From: Pseudomonadota bacterium
GTDB taxonomy: Bacteria; Myxococcota_A; UBA796; CAJQPC01
Direction: 5' to 3'
Assembly (NCBI GenBank): GCA_024228935.1
Contig: JAAESX010000100.1
Coordinates: 1 to 64,000 of the forward strand
Length of the DNA: 64,000 nt
The notes beneath the pieces are model-generated. The model saw only the letters and a list, made by a program, of their open reading frames with translations. It was not told where the DNA came from and searched no databases. The position numbers were made by a program, and so were the translations under genes. Shown in pieces: positions 34,877 to 43,570 of this stretch. How positions within the stretch are numbered: the stretch's first letter is position 1; each line of letters opens with the position of its first letter.

Positions 34877-36250
34877 TCAGGCCCCCGAGGCGAGCGCTCC
34901 CACACGGACCACCGCCCGCTGGGCCTCGGGCGTCCAGGCGGTGGCGTTCAGGCGGATGCAGCGGCGATGTCCCCCCGTCGCCGAGAACATCGGTCCCGGC
35001 GCGACGCTGATGCCCTCGTCCCAGGCGCGCTCGAACAGCTCGAGCGCGTCGCCGTGGGGAAGCTGGAGCCACACGAACTGACCCCCTCGGGGACGCGAGA
35101 TGCCCGTCCCGAGCGGGAAGCTCGCCGCCACCGTCGCGGACATACGCCCCACGTGGTCCCGGTACGCGCGGCGCAGACGGCGAAGGTGCCGCTCGTAGCC
35201 ACCGTTCAGCAGGAACTCGGCCGCGGTGAGCTGGGGAACCGTTGCGCACGCCAGGCTGGACACCATCTTCAGGCGCGCCAGCTGCCCGGTGTACCGCCCG
35301 CCCGCGACCCAGCCCAGACGCAGGCCGGGGCTGACCGTCTTCGACAGCGTGCCGCAGCTCAGCACGATGCCCGTGATGTCCCAGGACTTCAGCGAGCGGG
35401 GCCGACTGCCGTCGAAGCCCAGGTCGCCATAGGCCTCGTCCTCGACCAGCGGGACGTCGGCTGCGGCGCAGATCCGGACGAGCTGCTCCTTGGCCCGGTC
35501 CGTCATCAGCGAGCCCTGGGGGTTGTTGAAGTTCGGCGCCACCGCGACGGCCTGGACCGTCGGGAGCACCTGGGCCAGCGCGTCCACGTCCATTCCGGTC
35601 CGGGGGCTCGACGGGATCTCCACCGCCTCGATGCCCTGGGCCCGCAGGATCTCCAGCAGCCCGACGTAGGTGGGGGACCCGACCGCGACCCGGTCACCTC
35701 GGCGGCACAGGACGCGGAAGCTCAGGTCGAGGGCCTCCTGACAGCCGGTGGTGACCACCAGGTCGTCCGGTCCCAGCGTGCAGCCCGCGGCCATCGCCCT
35801 GCGAGCCAGCGCCTGACGCAGCCGAGGGTGCCCCGTGCCCATCTGGTAGCTGTGGCCCTGGCGCTCGCGGGCGACGCGGGCCATCAGCCGGTCGAGCTGG
35901 TCGAGCGGCAGCTGGTCGGCGTCGGGTAGCCCACAGCCCAGGCCGACGAACCCCTCGGGGCCGGCGCGCATGGTGACCCGGACCATCAGGTCGCTGACGT
36001 CCAGGCCGGGGCCGACGCCGGTGGTCGGCTCGGGCGTCTGGGCGTGGGCCTTGACGTAGTGGCCGGACTGGGGCCGGACCTCGATGACGCCGCGGTCCTC
36101 GAGGATGCGGTACGCCTCGAGCACGGTCGACTTCGAGACCCCCCAGTCGCGGTGCAGGCCGCGCACGCTGGGCAGCTTCTGTCCGGTGCGGAACGTGCCC
36201 GTCTCGACAAGGTCCTGCAGGCGGTCGGCGACGTCCTCGTAGAGCGGCAT
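34877..36250 (-). CDS. MocR-type GntR/aminotransferase transcriptional regulator
   Basis: 457 residues from ATG 36250. N-terminal GntR winged helix (MPLYEDVADRLQDLVETG, KLPSVRGLHRDWGVSKSTV) fused to a fold-type I aminotransferase-like domain with VAVAPNFNNPQGS, EDEAYGDLGFDG and the PLP Lys in GTLSKTVSPGLRLGW. MocR regulators sense a PLP-linked metabolite and usually control a divergent gene, here an EamA exporter. The 116-base divergent gap carries repeats of AACTGTACCC and an inverted repeat. ACTGTA at 36256-36261 doubles as TACAGT, a -10-like hexamer 5 bases before the ATG, so the protein probably represses itself. Confidence 0.92.
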   Translation of the reverse strand: MPLYEDVADRLQDLVETGTFRTGQKLPSVRGLHRDWGVSKSTVLEAYRILEDRGVIEVRPQSGHYVKAHAQTPEPTTGVGPGLDVSDLMVRVTMRAGPEGFVGLGCGLPDADQLPLDQLDRLMARVARERQGHSYQMGTGHPRLRQALARRAMAAGCTLGPDDLVVTTGCQEALDLSFRVLCRRGDRVAVGSPTYVGLLEILRAQGIEAVEIPSSPRTGMDVDALAQVLPTVQAVAVAPNFNNPQGSLMTDRAKEQLVRICAAADVPLVEDEAYGDLGFDGSRPRSLKSWDITGIVLSCGTLSKTVSPGLRLGWVAGGRYTGQLARLKMVSSLACATVPQLTAAEFLLNGGYERHLRRLRRAYRDHVGRMSATVAASFPLGTGISRPRGGQFVWLQLPHGDALELFERAWDEGISVAPGPMFSATGGHRRCIRLNATAWTPEAQRAVVRVGALASGA

Positions 36251-36253
36251 GAC

Positions 36254-36330
36254 GAACTGTACCCCCCAAGGGGTGCAGTACAGGAACTGTACCCATGACA
36301 CTTCCCGAGAACTGTCTCTATTCGGGTACA
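36254..36330. promoter_or_regulatory. Operator region of the MocR/EamA divergent pair
   Basis: GAACTGT occurs at 36254-36260, 36284-36290 and 36309-36315; the first two extend to GAACTGTACCC. GGGTGCAGT (36271-36279) and ACTGTACCC (36286-36294) form an inverted repeat with one mismatch, and GGGTACA lies at 36324-36330. Multiple direct and inverted half-sites are typical of MocR operators. Confidence 0.65.
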
Positions 36331-36366
36331 CATCCGGAGCGCAGTCTGGTCCGCAGGAGGTCCGAC

Positions 36367-37120
36367 ATGCGCAGTCTCGTCCCCGCTCTCGCCACGCTCT
36401 ACCTGGTCTGGGGCAGCACGTACCTGGCCATTCGCGTGATGGTCGAGGAGATCCCGCCGCTCCTGGGGGTCGGCGTCCGTTTCAGTCTCGCCGGCCTGGT
36501 GTTGCTGGGCATCGGTTGGCTGCGGGGCCTGCCTCGACCGCAGGGCTGGAGCCGCGCAGCGCTGGCGGGACTGTTGATGGTCCCTGCTGGGAACGGTCTC
36601 GTCTGTGTCGCTTCGCAGCACGTGCCGAGTGGGCTCACGGCGCTGGTGATGGCGACCGTGCCCATGCAACTGGTGGTGTGGGCGTGGTTGTTCGGCGGGC
36701 CGCGGCCGGATGCCCGAGCGGTGGTCGGCCTGGTGCTCGGGTTCGTCGGGGTGGGGGTCCTGGCGGGCGCCTCGTTCGGGGGCGAGGTGTGGGCGCTGGG
36801 TCTGCTCGTGATCGCGGCCGCCGGATGGTCCACGGGCTCGCTCGTCCTGCCGTCGGTCCACGTGGCCGGCGCTTGGATCTGGCTCCTCGTGATGGGCTCG
36901 CTGGTGGGTGGTTCGGTGTACGCGTGGGCGCTGCGGAACGGGCCTCCGAAGCTGGTCGGGACCTACGCGTTCGTGAACCCGGTCGTCGCCGTCGCGCTCG
37001 GGTGGCTGCTCCTCGACGAGCCGGTCACGGGCGGCATGCTCGCGGGCGCCGCGGTCGTCCTGGTCGGTGTGATCCTGCTGCTGCTCCCACGACGGGCGGC
37101 CCCGGTGTCCAACGAGGTAG
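36367..37120 (+). pseudogene. EamA/DMT-family transporter, internally deleted and without its own stop
   Basis: ATG 36367 is preceded by AGGAGG. The protein begins LATLYLVWGSTYLAIRVM and ends YAFVNPVVAVALGWLLLDEP ... ILLLLPRR, both classic for YedA-like EamA transporters with ten helices in two repeats. In the second repeat, LVLPSVHVAGAW runs straight into IWLLVMGSLVGGSVYAW, leaving out about 45 residues (one or two helices) compared with relatives. The frame then stays open past the ATG of the next gene until 37503; a one-base shift would stop it at the TAG 37118-37120. It is therefore probably inactive or misassembled. The expected role was metabolite export under MocR control. Confidence 0.7.
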
Positions 37121-37142
37121 ATCCGCTCCGCGGAGGCCCCCG

Positions 37143-38315
37143 ATGTTCCTGCTCGTGTCCTGCATGTCCCCCGGCGATCCGATCGACCCGCAGCTTCCGT
37201 CCCTGGACCTGCCCGAGACCGCGCATGCGGCCTGCGAGAACGGGCCCGACCGGATCGTCGATCTGCCTGAGGGCTTCGGCGACTACGAGCGCGAGGACTT
37301 CACCCGATACACCGAGGTGGTGGCGCCGAACGGGCGGGCCATCCCGATCTTCGCCCAGGACGAGATCAGCGACACGCAGATCCTGCGGTCCCGGAACCTG
37401 CTGCGGTTCTACCTGCAGGACGTGCCTGGCAGCACCTGGGGCGAGGACAAGTCCGACGTGGCCGACGCGATGGCCGACAACGCGGCGGTCCTGGTGCTCG
37501 TGAACGGCCACCACACCGGCCGGAACGAGCCGAACGTGCCCGCCCAGCCGCTGTACGACGAGGAGACGCCGGTCGTCGGTCACGCCTGGTTCATGGACAA
37601 CGACTTCGAGTTCCGCGACGCCGCGTTCGAGGAGATCTTTCACCTCGTCCACGACACCGGCATCGGCACGTACCTGCCGGGTGCTCGGCCCGACTACCAG
37701 GCCGACCTGGACGCCGAGGCCCGCCTGGCGATGGAGGACGGCCGGTGGCCCGCCACGGATGACCGCGACGCCACCCAGTGGATCGAGGAGCTCGAGCGCG
37801 AGGGCTCGCTGGCCCAGGAGTACATCGCGTCGGTCATCGATAGCTACTACGGGCTGTGGGGTCCCTGGGACGAGGCCGACGGCGGAATGTGGGGCATCTA
37901 CATCGCCAAGGACCGGGACGAGGTGGCGGCGCTCGACCCCGCTGGGCTGGGGCTGGTCGAGGACTTCCTGTCCCCGACGCTGACCGTCGAGGAGCCCGTG
38001 GACGCCGAGTTCACCGGGACGCTCGAGCTCTCGTTCGACGCCGAGACCCCGTACACCCACAAGACCCGGTACATGGCGGCGGTCCGCATGCTCGGCGGCG
38101 GGGACGTCGTCGGAAACGAGCTGGACAACGTGTTCGTGTCCGGTCCTGGCGACAACGCGTTCACCGGGGGGGACGGCGTGGACACGGTGGTGTACTGCTC
38201 GCCGCGCGAGGAGTACACCGTCGAGGGCGACACCGTGACCCACCCCGACTCGGGCACGGACAAGCTCGATGGCGTCGAGGTTCTCCACTTCCTCGACGGG
38301 GCCGTGGAGCGTTAG
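37143..38315 (+). CDS. Lipoprotein, possible metallopeptidase-like with Ca-binding repeat
   Basis: 390 residues; MFLLVSCMSPGD is a lipoprotein leader. Central region contains VLVLVNGHHTG and FEEIFHLVHDTGIG, whose Glu/His arrangement resembles, but does not match, HExxH zinc sites. Near the C-terminus, VGNELDNVFVSGPGDNAFTG and GGDGVDTVVY look like an RTX-type Gly/Asp Ca-binding repeat, followed by the VEVLHFLDG ending seen in hemolysin-type proteins. Function not recognised. Confidence 0.7.
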   Translation: MFLLVSCMSPGDPIDPQLPSLDLPETAHAACENGPDRIVDLPEGFGDYEREDFTRYTEVVAPNGRAIPIFAQDEISDTQILRSRNLLRFYLQDVPGSTWGEDKSDVADAMADNAAVLVLVNGHHTGRNEPNVPAQPLYDEETPVVGHAWFMDNDFEFRDAAFEEIFHLVHDTGIGTYLPGARPDYQADLDAEARLAMEDGRWPATDDRDATQWIEELEREGSLAQEYIASVIDSYYGLWGPWDEADGGMWGIYIAKDRDEVAALDPAGLGLVEDFLSPTLTVEEPVDAEFTGTLELSFDAETPYTHKTRYMAAVRMLGGGDVVGNELDNVFVSGPGDNAFTGGDGVDTVVYCSPREEYTVEGDTVTHPDSGTDKLDGVEVLHFLDGAVER

Positions 38316-38335
38316 AACGGGGCGTACACCGGTCC

Positions 38336-39004
38336 GTCCTCCTGCTGGCATGCTCCGAGCCGCTCCCCGATGACGCCGACGGCCGCATGCACGCGGCCTG
38401 GACGGCCTGGCACGACGGCGACGACGACCGGGTGGCCGAGGCGGTGCGGTTGCTGGCCGAGACGCCGGGCGAGGGCGAGCTCACGCCGCTGACCGAGACG
38501 CCGGGTGTGTCGCTGGTCAATGCGCTCGAAGGCTGCGATCTGGCCACGGTCGAGGACCTGGTCATCGCGCTGGAACAGGACGAGCTCTTCGACATCTTCG
38601 ACCACTACGACCGGACGTACACGACCTCGCTCGAGGAGTGGGAGAGCGAAGCGGTTCCGCTGACCTGGACGTCCGACTACGGCTTCAGCATCCCCCTGAC
38701 AGGGACCGCTGACGCGACGCTGCTGGGAGAGATTCGACGGCTCGACGACGACGTGCTGGCTGCGGTGAACGTGCTGGCCGAGCCAGCCGTCTGGGAGGAG
38801 GAGGGCAACGTCTTCGACGAGGACTTCCGGCTCGAGGCCTGGGTCCTGGTGGACGGCACCCCGATCCACGTCGAGGGTCTGTGGCGGCACATGGACGCGG
38901 GGGCCTACAACACCGAGAACGAGAGCATCCGGAACCTGGTCCGGAACGGCATCGTGGACTGGGACGATCAGATGATGGCGTCGTGCGAGACCGGTCCACC
39001 ATGA
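38336..39004 (+). CDS. Lipoprotein of unknown function, start codon unclear
   Basis: About 222 residues. The leader VLLLACSEPLPDD is clear, but no ATG, GTG or TTG is in frame in front of it. GTC 38336 and CTG 38342 are the nearest codons, so either a rare start is used or a base is wrong. The body is acidic with LLAETPGEGELTPLTETPG and FDHYDRTYTTSLEEWESEAV; no motif is recognised. It overlaps the following ligase gene (ATGA). Confidence 0.6.
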   Translation, partial: VLLLACSEPLPDDADGRMHAAWTAWHDGDDDRVAEAVRLLAETPGEGELTPLTETPGVSLVNALEGCDLATVEDLVIALEQDELFDIFDHYDRTYTTSLEEWESEAVPLTWTSDYGFSIPLTGTADATLLGEIRRLDDDVLAAVNVLAEPAVWEEEGNVFDEDFRLEAWVLVDGTPIHVEGLWRHMDAGAYNTENESIRNLVRNGIVDWDDQMMASCETGPP

Positions 39005-40176
39005 CGCTGGCCGACCTGCTCACCACCGCCGCCGAGCGCTGGCCGGACCGCGGCATCGCGACGCTCGGCGCCGGACGGCTGACGTTTCCGGAGCTCTTGG
39101 ACCGCGCCACACGCATCGCTGGCGGCCTGGTCGCGGACGGCGTTCGCCCCGGGGACCCGGTCGTCCTGCTCACCCATCGACCGGACGTGTTCTTCCCGGC
39201 GTTCTGGGGCGTCGTCCTCGCCGGAGGCACCGCGGTCCCGCTCGCCGACGCCCAGGACGCCTCGCCGCTCGAGCGACGGCGGCTGGAGCGGGTCCTCGAG
39301 CTGCTGGGCAGCCCGCGGGTGGTGCGAGACGACCTGCCGGATGGGACCCCCACACAGACTCCGGGTGAGGCCACGCCGCTGGTCCAGTTCAGCAGCGGCA
39401 GCACCCGCGACCCCGCCGGCATCGTGCTCGAGCACCGACACCTGCTGGCCAACGTCGCCCAGATGAAGGCGCGGTTCCCGATCCACGAGCACGACCTGAA
39501 GCTCACGTGGATGCCGCACTACCACGACATGGGCCTCATCGGCTGCCACCTGCTGCCGATGGGCATGGAGCAGCTCCGCATGCGGCTCGACCAGGCGATG
39601 CGGGATCCCCTGGTCTGGCTGAAGGTCGCCAGCGAGTCCGGCGCCACGCTGCTGAGCACGACGAACTTCGCGCTGGCCCGCGCGACCCGGCGGCTGATGA
39701 AGGAGCCGGTCGATCTGTCGGGTGTCCGGCACATCTTCAACGGCGCCGAGCCCATCCATCCCGAGGTCTGTCGGGCGTTCTGTCGGGTGTCCGGGCTGCC
39801 GGAGTCCGTGCACGTTCCGTTGTACGGCCTGGCAGAGGCCAGCGTCGGGGTCTGTGCGCCGGACCACGGGGGACTGCACACAGTCGAGGTCGATGGGCGC
39901 GAGCGGGTGGTCATCGGGCCGGTGCTGGACGGCCTGGACCACCGCGTCGTGGACGGCGAGCTGCAGATCCGCGGCCCCAACGTCTACGAGCGACTGTGGG
40001 GGCGGGAGCCGCACGGCCTGGAGTGGGGCCCCACCGGCGACGTCGTCGTCGAGACCGAGCACGGCGTGGCGGTCGGCCAGCCATGCGACCTTCTTCTTTC
40101 GCGAGCGGGTCGTGCGGAGGGAGGCCCAGGTCGTGGCGACGTCCGCCAGCCTCACCGGAAGTCCTTCGCTTTGTAG
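39001..40176 (+). CDS. Acyl-AMP ligase (FAAL/acyl-CoA synthetase-like), C-terminal domain missing
   Basis: 391 residues. The adenylation core is present: VQFSSGSTRDPAG (A3 P-loop), LTWMPHYHDMGLIG (typical of FAAL enzymes), YGLAEASVGV (A5), GPTGDVVVE (A7) and the start of the A8 hinge (GQPCDLLLSRAGR). The mobile C-terminal domain of about 110 residues that carries the A10 lysine is absent; after the hinge the frame gives Gly/Arg-rich noise and overlaps the convergent SDR gene by 25 bases. Family members activate fatty acids as acyl-AMP for transfer to a carrier protein. This copy is likely truncated by a deletion and inactive. Confidence 0.75.
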   Translation: MTLADLLTTAAERWPDRGIATLGAGRLTFPELLDRATRIAGGLVADGVRPGDPVVLLTHRPDVFFPAFWGVVLAGGTAVPLADAQDASPLERRRLERVLELLGSPRVVRDDLPDGTPTQTPGEATPLVQFSSGSTRDPAGIVLEHRHLLANVAQMKARFPIHEHDLKLTWMPHYHDMGLIGCHLLPMGMEQLRMRLDQAMRDPLVWLKVASESGATLLSTTNFALARATRRLMKEPVDLSGVRHIFNGAEPIHPEVCRAFCRVSGLPESVHVPLYGLAEASVGVCAPDHGGLHTVEVDGRERVVIGPVLDGLDHRVVDGELQIRGPNVYERLWGREPHGLEWGPTGDVVVETEHGVAVGQPCDLLLSRAGRAEGGPGRGDVRQPHRKSFAL

Positions 40177-40796
40177 CGGGTGTCCGTCGGCGGCCGTGTC
40201 TGCAGCAGGTGCTGGAAGACCGCCAGGTTGTCCTCGGGCGTCACCAGCGTCATCGGGTCCTCGTCGGGGTAGGCGGCTGCGCGCATCTCCGTCCGCATGC
40301 CGCCGGGGTCGACCACGTAGACCAGCTGGTCGGTGAGCTCCTTGGCGTAGATCCCCGCGATGGCCTCGAGGGCGTGCTTGCTGACGCAGTAGGCACCCCA
40401 GTCCGCGCGGGTCTGGTTGCCGACGCCGCTGCTGAGGAAGATGAGGACCGCGCCGGGGTTCAGCTGAAGCCGCGCCGTCAGATCGAATGGACCCGTGGCG
40501 TTCGCGCTCATCACGCGCTCGAACTCGGAGCGCGGGTATCGGTCCAGGGAGACGCGGGGCCCGAGCACGCCGGCGTTGTGCACGACCAGGTCGACCGGCC
40601 CCACCAGCTCGGCCAGCGCATCGTTCGCCTCGGCCGAGGTGATGTCCGAGCGAATGGCGTCGACGTGCTGGCCCAGGTCGGCGAGTCGGTCCGGGTGGAG
40701 CCCGGTCCCGAACACGCGGTAGCCGCGGGCGGCGAGGTCGAGGGCGAGTGCGCGGCCCAGGCCACGGGTCGCGCCGGTCACGAGTGCGGTCTTCAT
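40152..40796 (-). CDS. Short-chain dehydrogenase/reductase (SDR)
   Basis: 214 residues with TGATRGLGRA (NAD(P)-binding), Asp in RSDIT, NAGVLG, and catalytic S...YCVSK (SSGVGNQTRADWGAYCVSKH; Tyr and Lys present). The Tyr-x3-Lys pair and the following PGGMRTEM fit classical SDRs. Substrate unknown. GGAGG lies 6 bases before the ATG. Upstream, TTGACG and a C10 tract (G10 on the plus strand) lie within 45 bases of the start. Confidence 0.9.
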   Translation of the reverse strand: MKTALVTGATRGLGRALALDLAARGYRVFGTGLHPDRLADLGQHVDAIRSDITSAEANDALAELVGPVDLVVHNAGVLGPRVSLDRYPRSEFERVMSANATGPFDLTARLQLNPGAVLIFLSSGVGNQTRADWGAYCVSKHALEAIAGIYAKELTDQLVYVVDPGGMRTEMRAAAYPDEDPMTLVTPEDNLAVFQHLLQTRPPTDTRYKAKDFR

Positions 40797-40959
40797 TCGG
40801 GCCTCCAGGCGGGAGGCCTATCGTCAACCGGGGGGGGGGTGGGATCGAACGCACGCTCTCCCATTCACGAAGCAGTGCTTCGACGTCGGTCTGGACGTGG
40901 ACCACGTGTCCTTGGAGCCAGAGGCAGGCTCCGTCGGGCGCGAATGGAGCGGTCCGCCT
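40797..40959. other. Non-coding stretch with a ten-G tract
   Basis: 163 bases between the SDR start and the pilin-like stop. It holds ten consecutive G at 40830-40839 and a short inverted repeat around 40886 (GAAGCAGTGCTTC). No convincing reading frame was recognised; an open stretch on the plus strand (FTKQCFDVGLDVDHVSLEPE) looks partly coding-like and may be a gene remnant. Confidence 0.4.
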
Positions 40960-41370
40960 TCAGTAGACGTCGTCGTCCGTCGTGGCGTGCACCTTGTCGT
41001 CTCGAGACGCCTGGACGTGGGCGGCCTCTCCGTCGGCGTCGATGTCGATCCAGCCGTTCACGACGAAGTCCTCGGTCTCCGGGTGGTCCGGATCGAAGTG
41101 CACCTCGACGCTGTAGGTCCCCCGAACCTGGCCGTCCGGCACCCATCCGAGCATCGCCCAGCACATGGCCCGGGGGTCGTCCCCGACGTCCCACGGAAAG
41201 TCGACGGCGGTCCGGTCGAGCTCCGCGACGGCCCGCGGGGTGGGTGGGCAGGCGACGTAGGTGTCGAACGTCGCGTGGTAGGCCAGCTGCGCGATGCGGA
41301 TGCCCTCGACGTTCGAGTACGCCTCGTTGCGGAGCGCGCTCTTGTTCATCGACATCGTGTTGAGCGCCAC
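40960..41370 (-). pseudogene. Type IV pilin-like protein lacking its N-terminal helix
   Basis: The frame encodes a globular pilin-type domain: KSALRNEAYSNVEGIRIAQL (end of the pilin N-terminal helix), then a myxobacterial pilin-like body with LGWVPDGQVRGTYSVEV, GWIDIDADGEAAHVQASRDD and a terminal DDDVY. The prepilin leader and hydrophobic helix are absent. Upstream in frame, LGPFSQILSLVVALNT follows a TAG at about 41425, so the normal GFTLIE-type start is missing. Start GTG 41370 or ATG 41355 would give a protein that cannot be inserted as a pilin. Likely truncated at a junction with the neighbouring beta-helix gene. Confidence 0.55.
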
Positions 41371-41450
41371 GACGAGTGAGAGGATCTGGCTGAACGGACC
41401 CAGCGTGAAGTAGCAGAGCTTCTATAGCAGGAGCGCGGGGTGCAGCATGC

Positions 41451-42371
41451 CTACCAGGACGCCCCGAGCGGACCGCCGTGTGCGCCGAGGTCGCTCGCCG
41501 AGCCGTCCGCGTCCAGGATGCCGGGGTCGCCGACGTCGATGACCGGCGAGGTCTCCTGGAGCGTCAGGTCCCAGCTCGCCAGATCCGCGTACAGAGGGTC
41601 GACCGACCAGAGGTTGGTCACCGTGACGTCTCCGTCGGCGTCCTCGAACGCTCCGTCGGCCGTGGACTCGTGCCAGTTCACGTAGTCGATGTCCAGGCTT
41701 CCGTCCGCCACGATGCCGGTGGTGAAGTCCGTCCCGAACCCGTTGTCGACCACGTTCCAGTTCCGGACCGTCCAGTCGCCCGGGATCTGGACCATCGGCT
41801 TCGAGCTGGCCTCGGACGCCGTGTTGTTGACGAGGTCCCAGTTCTGCGCGTCCACGTCGTACCCGAAGCTGCTGACCAGCGTGGCCTTGCCGGAGCCATC
41901 GTCGTGGTTGCCCGCGATGACCAGGTTGTGCACGGTCGTCGAGCCTTCGTTGTCGACGTAGCCGAGCCAGCCGTAGTTGCTGTGCTCGCTGCCCGACTGC
42001 AGGGTGTTGCCCACGACGCGGATGTTCTCGAGGACCACGGCGGAGTCGTCGACGTCGTCCAGCGAGTAGCTTCCGTAGAACGAGGTGCCCGTCGTGACGG
42101 TGTTGTTCACGGCGCTCGAGCGGCGATGGATCTGGTCGCCGCCGCCATCCTCCTCGGAGAAGATCAACCCGTAGATGGCCTGGTAGAAGTCGAACTGGTT
42201 GTCCCAGACGTGGACGTCCTCCATCAGCACGTCGCCTTCGCCGTGGTAGAGCGTGCCGTAGCTGTGGCTCGTCCCGGTGAAGCTCCCATCCCAGACGTCC
42301 AGCCCCTGGACGGTGAAGGTGCCGACCCCGAGGAAGAACAGTCCGTACCAGTTGCTCGTGAGCTCGAGCAC
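41451..42371 (-). pseudogene. Right-handed beta-helix protein, N-terminal half lost
   Basis: 306 residues of beta-helix-type repeats (DSAVVLENIRVVGNTLQSGS, TTVHNLVIAGNHDDG) ending SPVIDVGDPGILDADGSASD, LGAHGGPLGASW. The end is nearly the same as that of the complete MopE/beta-helix lipoprotein at 44380-46233 (ALIDGGDPSILDVDG...IGAYGGPLGESW). Here the signal peptide, MopE repeats and first coils are gone; the frame begins abruptly near 42371-42390 against a plus-strand kinase fragment that also lacks its beginning. Confidence 0.75.
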
Positions 42372-42658
42372 CGCGCCTTCGACTGGTCGAGCCCGTTGTC
42401 GAGGCTGTGGTGGAAGACGAGGAACCCGTGGTCGTCGCGGCCCCTCCGCGCGAGCCGGTCCGAGCCGCGGTGGTGCCGGTGGAGGCGACGCCGGCTCCCG
42501 AGGCCCAGGGCACGGCGACGGTCGTCGTCGAGGGAGACGCGGACCAGATCCGGGCGGTGTTCTCGGGCGGCGAGGCCGTGTCCACCGGGTCGATCACGGT
42601 CGCAGCCGGGGAGACGCGCACGCTGCGTTGCTCCGCGGGCTTCACGATCTGCAAGTAG
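42362..42658 (+). pseudogene. C-terminal fragment of a kinase-like protein
   Basis: About 98 residues with no start codon at the front. A Pro/Val/Glu-rich linker (VEAVVEDEEPVVVAAPPREP) leads to a small PEGA-like beta domain (TATVVVEGDADQIRAVFSGG) and ends GETRTLRCSAGFTICK. The last residues parallel the end of the next gene (AETVVTCAAALTVCR in its corrected frame), so this is probably the tail of a paralogous Ser/Thr kinase whose catalytic part was deleted. Its TAG overlaps the GTG of the next gene. Confidence 0.6.
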
Positions 42659-43562
42659 TGACCCGGGACACCCTGGTCCCCGCTGGGACTGTGCTCGGCG
42701 GCCGCTACGAGCTCCAGGATCTGCTCAGCGAGGGCACCGAGAGCACCGTTCACGTCGCCTACGACGAGGAGGTCCAGGTCCGGCGTGCTGTCCGCGTGCT
42801 GTCTCCGGTGCTTGCCGGCCAGGCCGCCGCGCGTCGTCGGTTCCTGCGGCAGGCGCGTGCGCTCGCTCGCCTCAGGCACCCGAACCTGGTGACCATCTTC
42901 GACGTCCGTGACGAGGGCGAGCACGTGTTCGTGGTCATGGACCTGGTCGACGGCGGCACGCTGGCGGCTCGGAGTGCCCGCGTGGGCCCGATGGACCCGG
43001 GGACCGTCCGTGACGCGGTTCTTCCCCTGCTCGATGCGCTCGACGGGCTCCACCGCGCCGGCGTCACCCACGGCAGCATCAAGCCCCGGAACGTCCTGCT
43101 CGCGAGCGACGGCACGCCTCAGCTCGGGGACCTGGGAGCCCAGCCCTTTGCGGCTCGGTCCCCCGCGGAGACCCAGGTGCTGTTCGGCCGCTGGCCCTAC
43201 CTGGCCCCGGAACAGCTGATCCCGGGCGCTCTCGATGCGCGGGCCGACATCTACGCGATGGGCGGCCTCCTCCAGGCCCTCTCCACGGGGGCCCCACCCG
43301 ACACGAAGACCCCGCTGCCCGGGCCCCTCGGTGTGGTGGTGGCGCGCGCGATGGCCGAGTCGCCGGACGACCGGTACCCCTCGGCTGCGGCGCTTCGGGA
43401 CGCGCTCCGTGCCGTCGAGATCGCCACGCCGGTTCCCTGGGCCCGCTTGCTCGGCAGGGGCGCGCTGGTCATCGCGGGAGCCGCGCTGGCCTTCGGGCTG
43501 TTCCGGCCGACGCCGCCGAGACCGTCGTCACGTGCGCAGCGGCGCTCACCGTCTGCAGGTAG
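42658..43562 (+). pseudogene. Predicted pseudokinase (Ser/Thr kinase fold), damaged 3' end
   Basis: GTG 42658. The kinase fold spans residues 15-270, but key residues are replaced: glycine loop LSEGTESTV, the VAIK lysine is Arg (RAVRVL), and HRD is HGS (THGSIKPRN), so the catalytic Asp is absent. DLG and APEQ remain. It cannot be a normal kinase and may act as an allosteric or scaffold protein. After a membrane helix (ALVIAGAALAFGLFRP) the frame is wrong; in another frame AETVVTCAAALTVCR stops at 43562. The linker and PEGA-like domain seen in the preceding fragment are missing, so the C-terminus appears deleted. Confidence 0.7.
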
Positions 43563-43570
43563 GACTCCTC

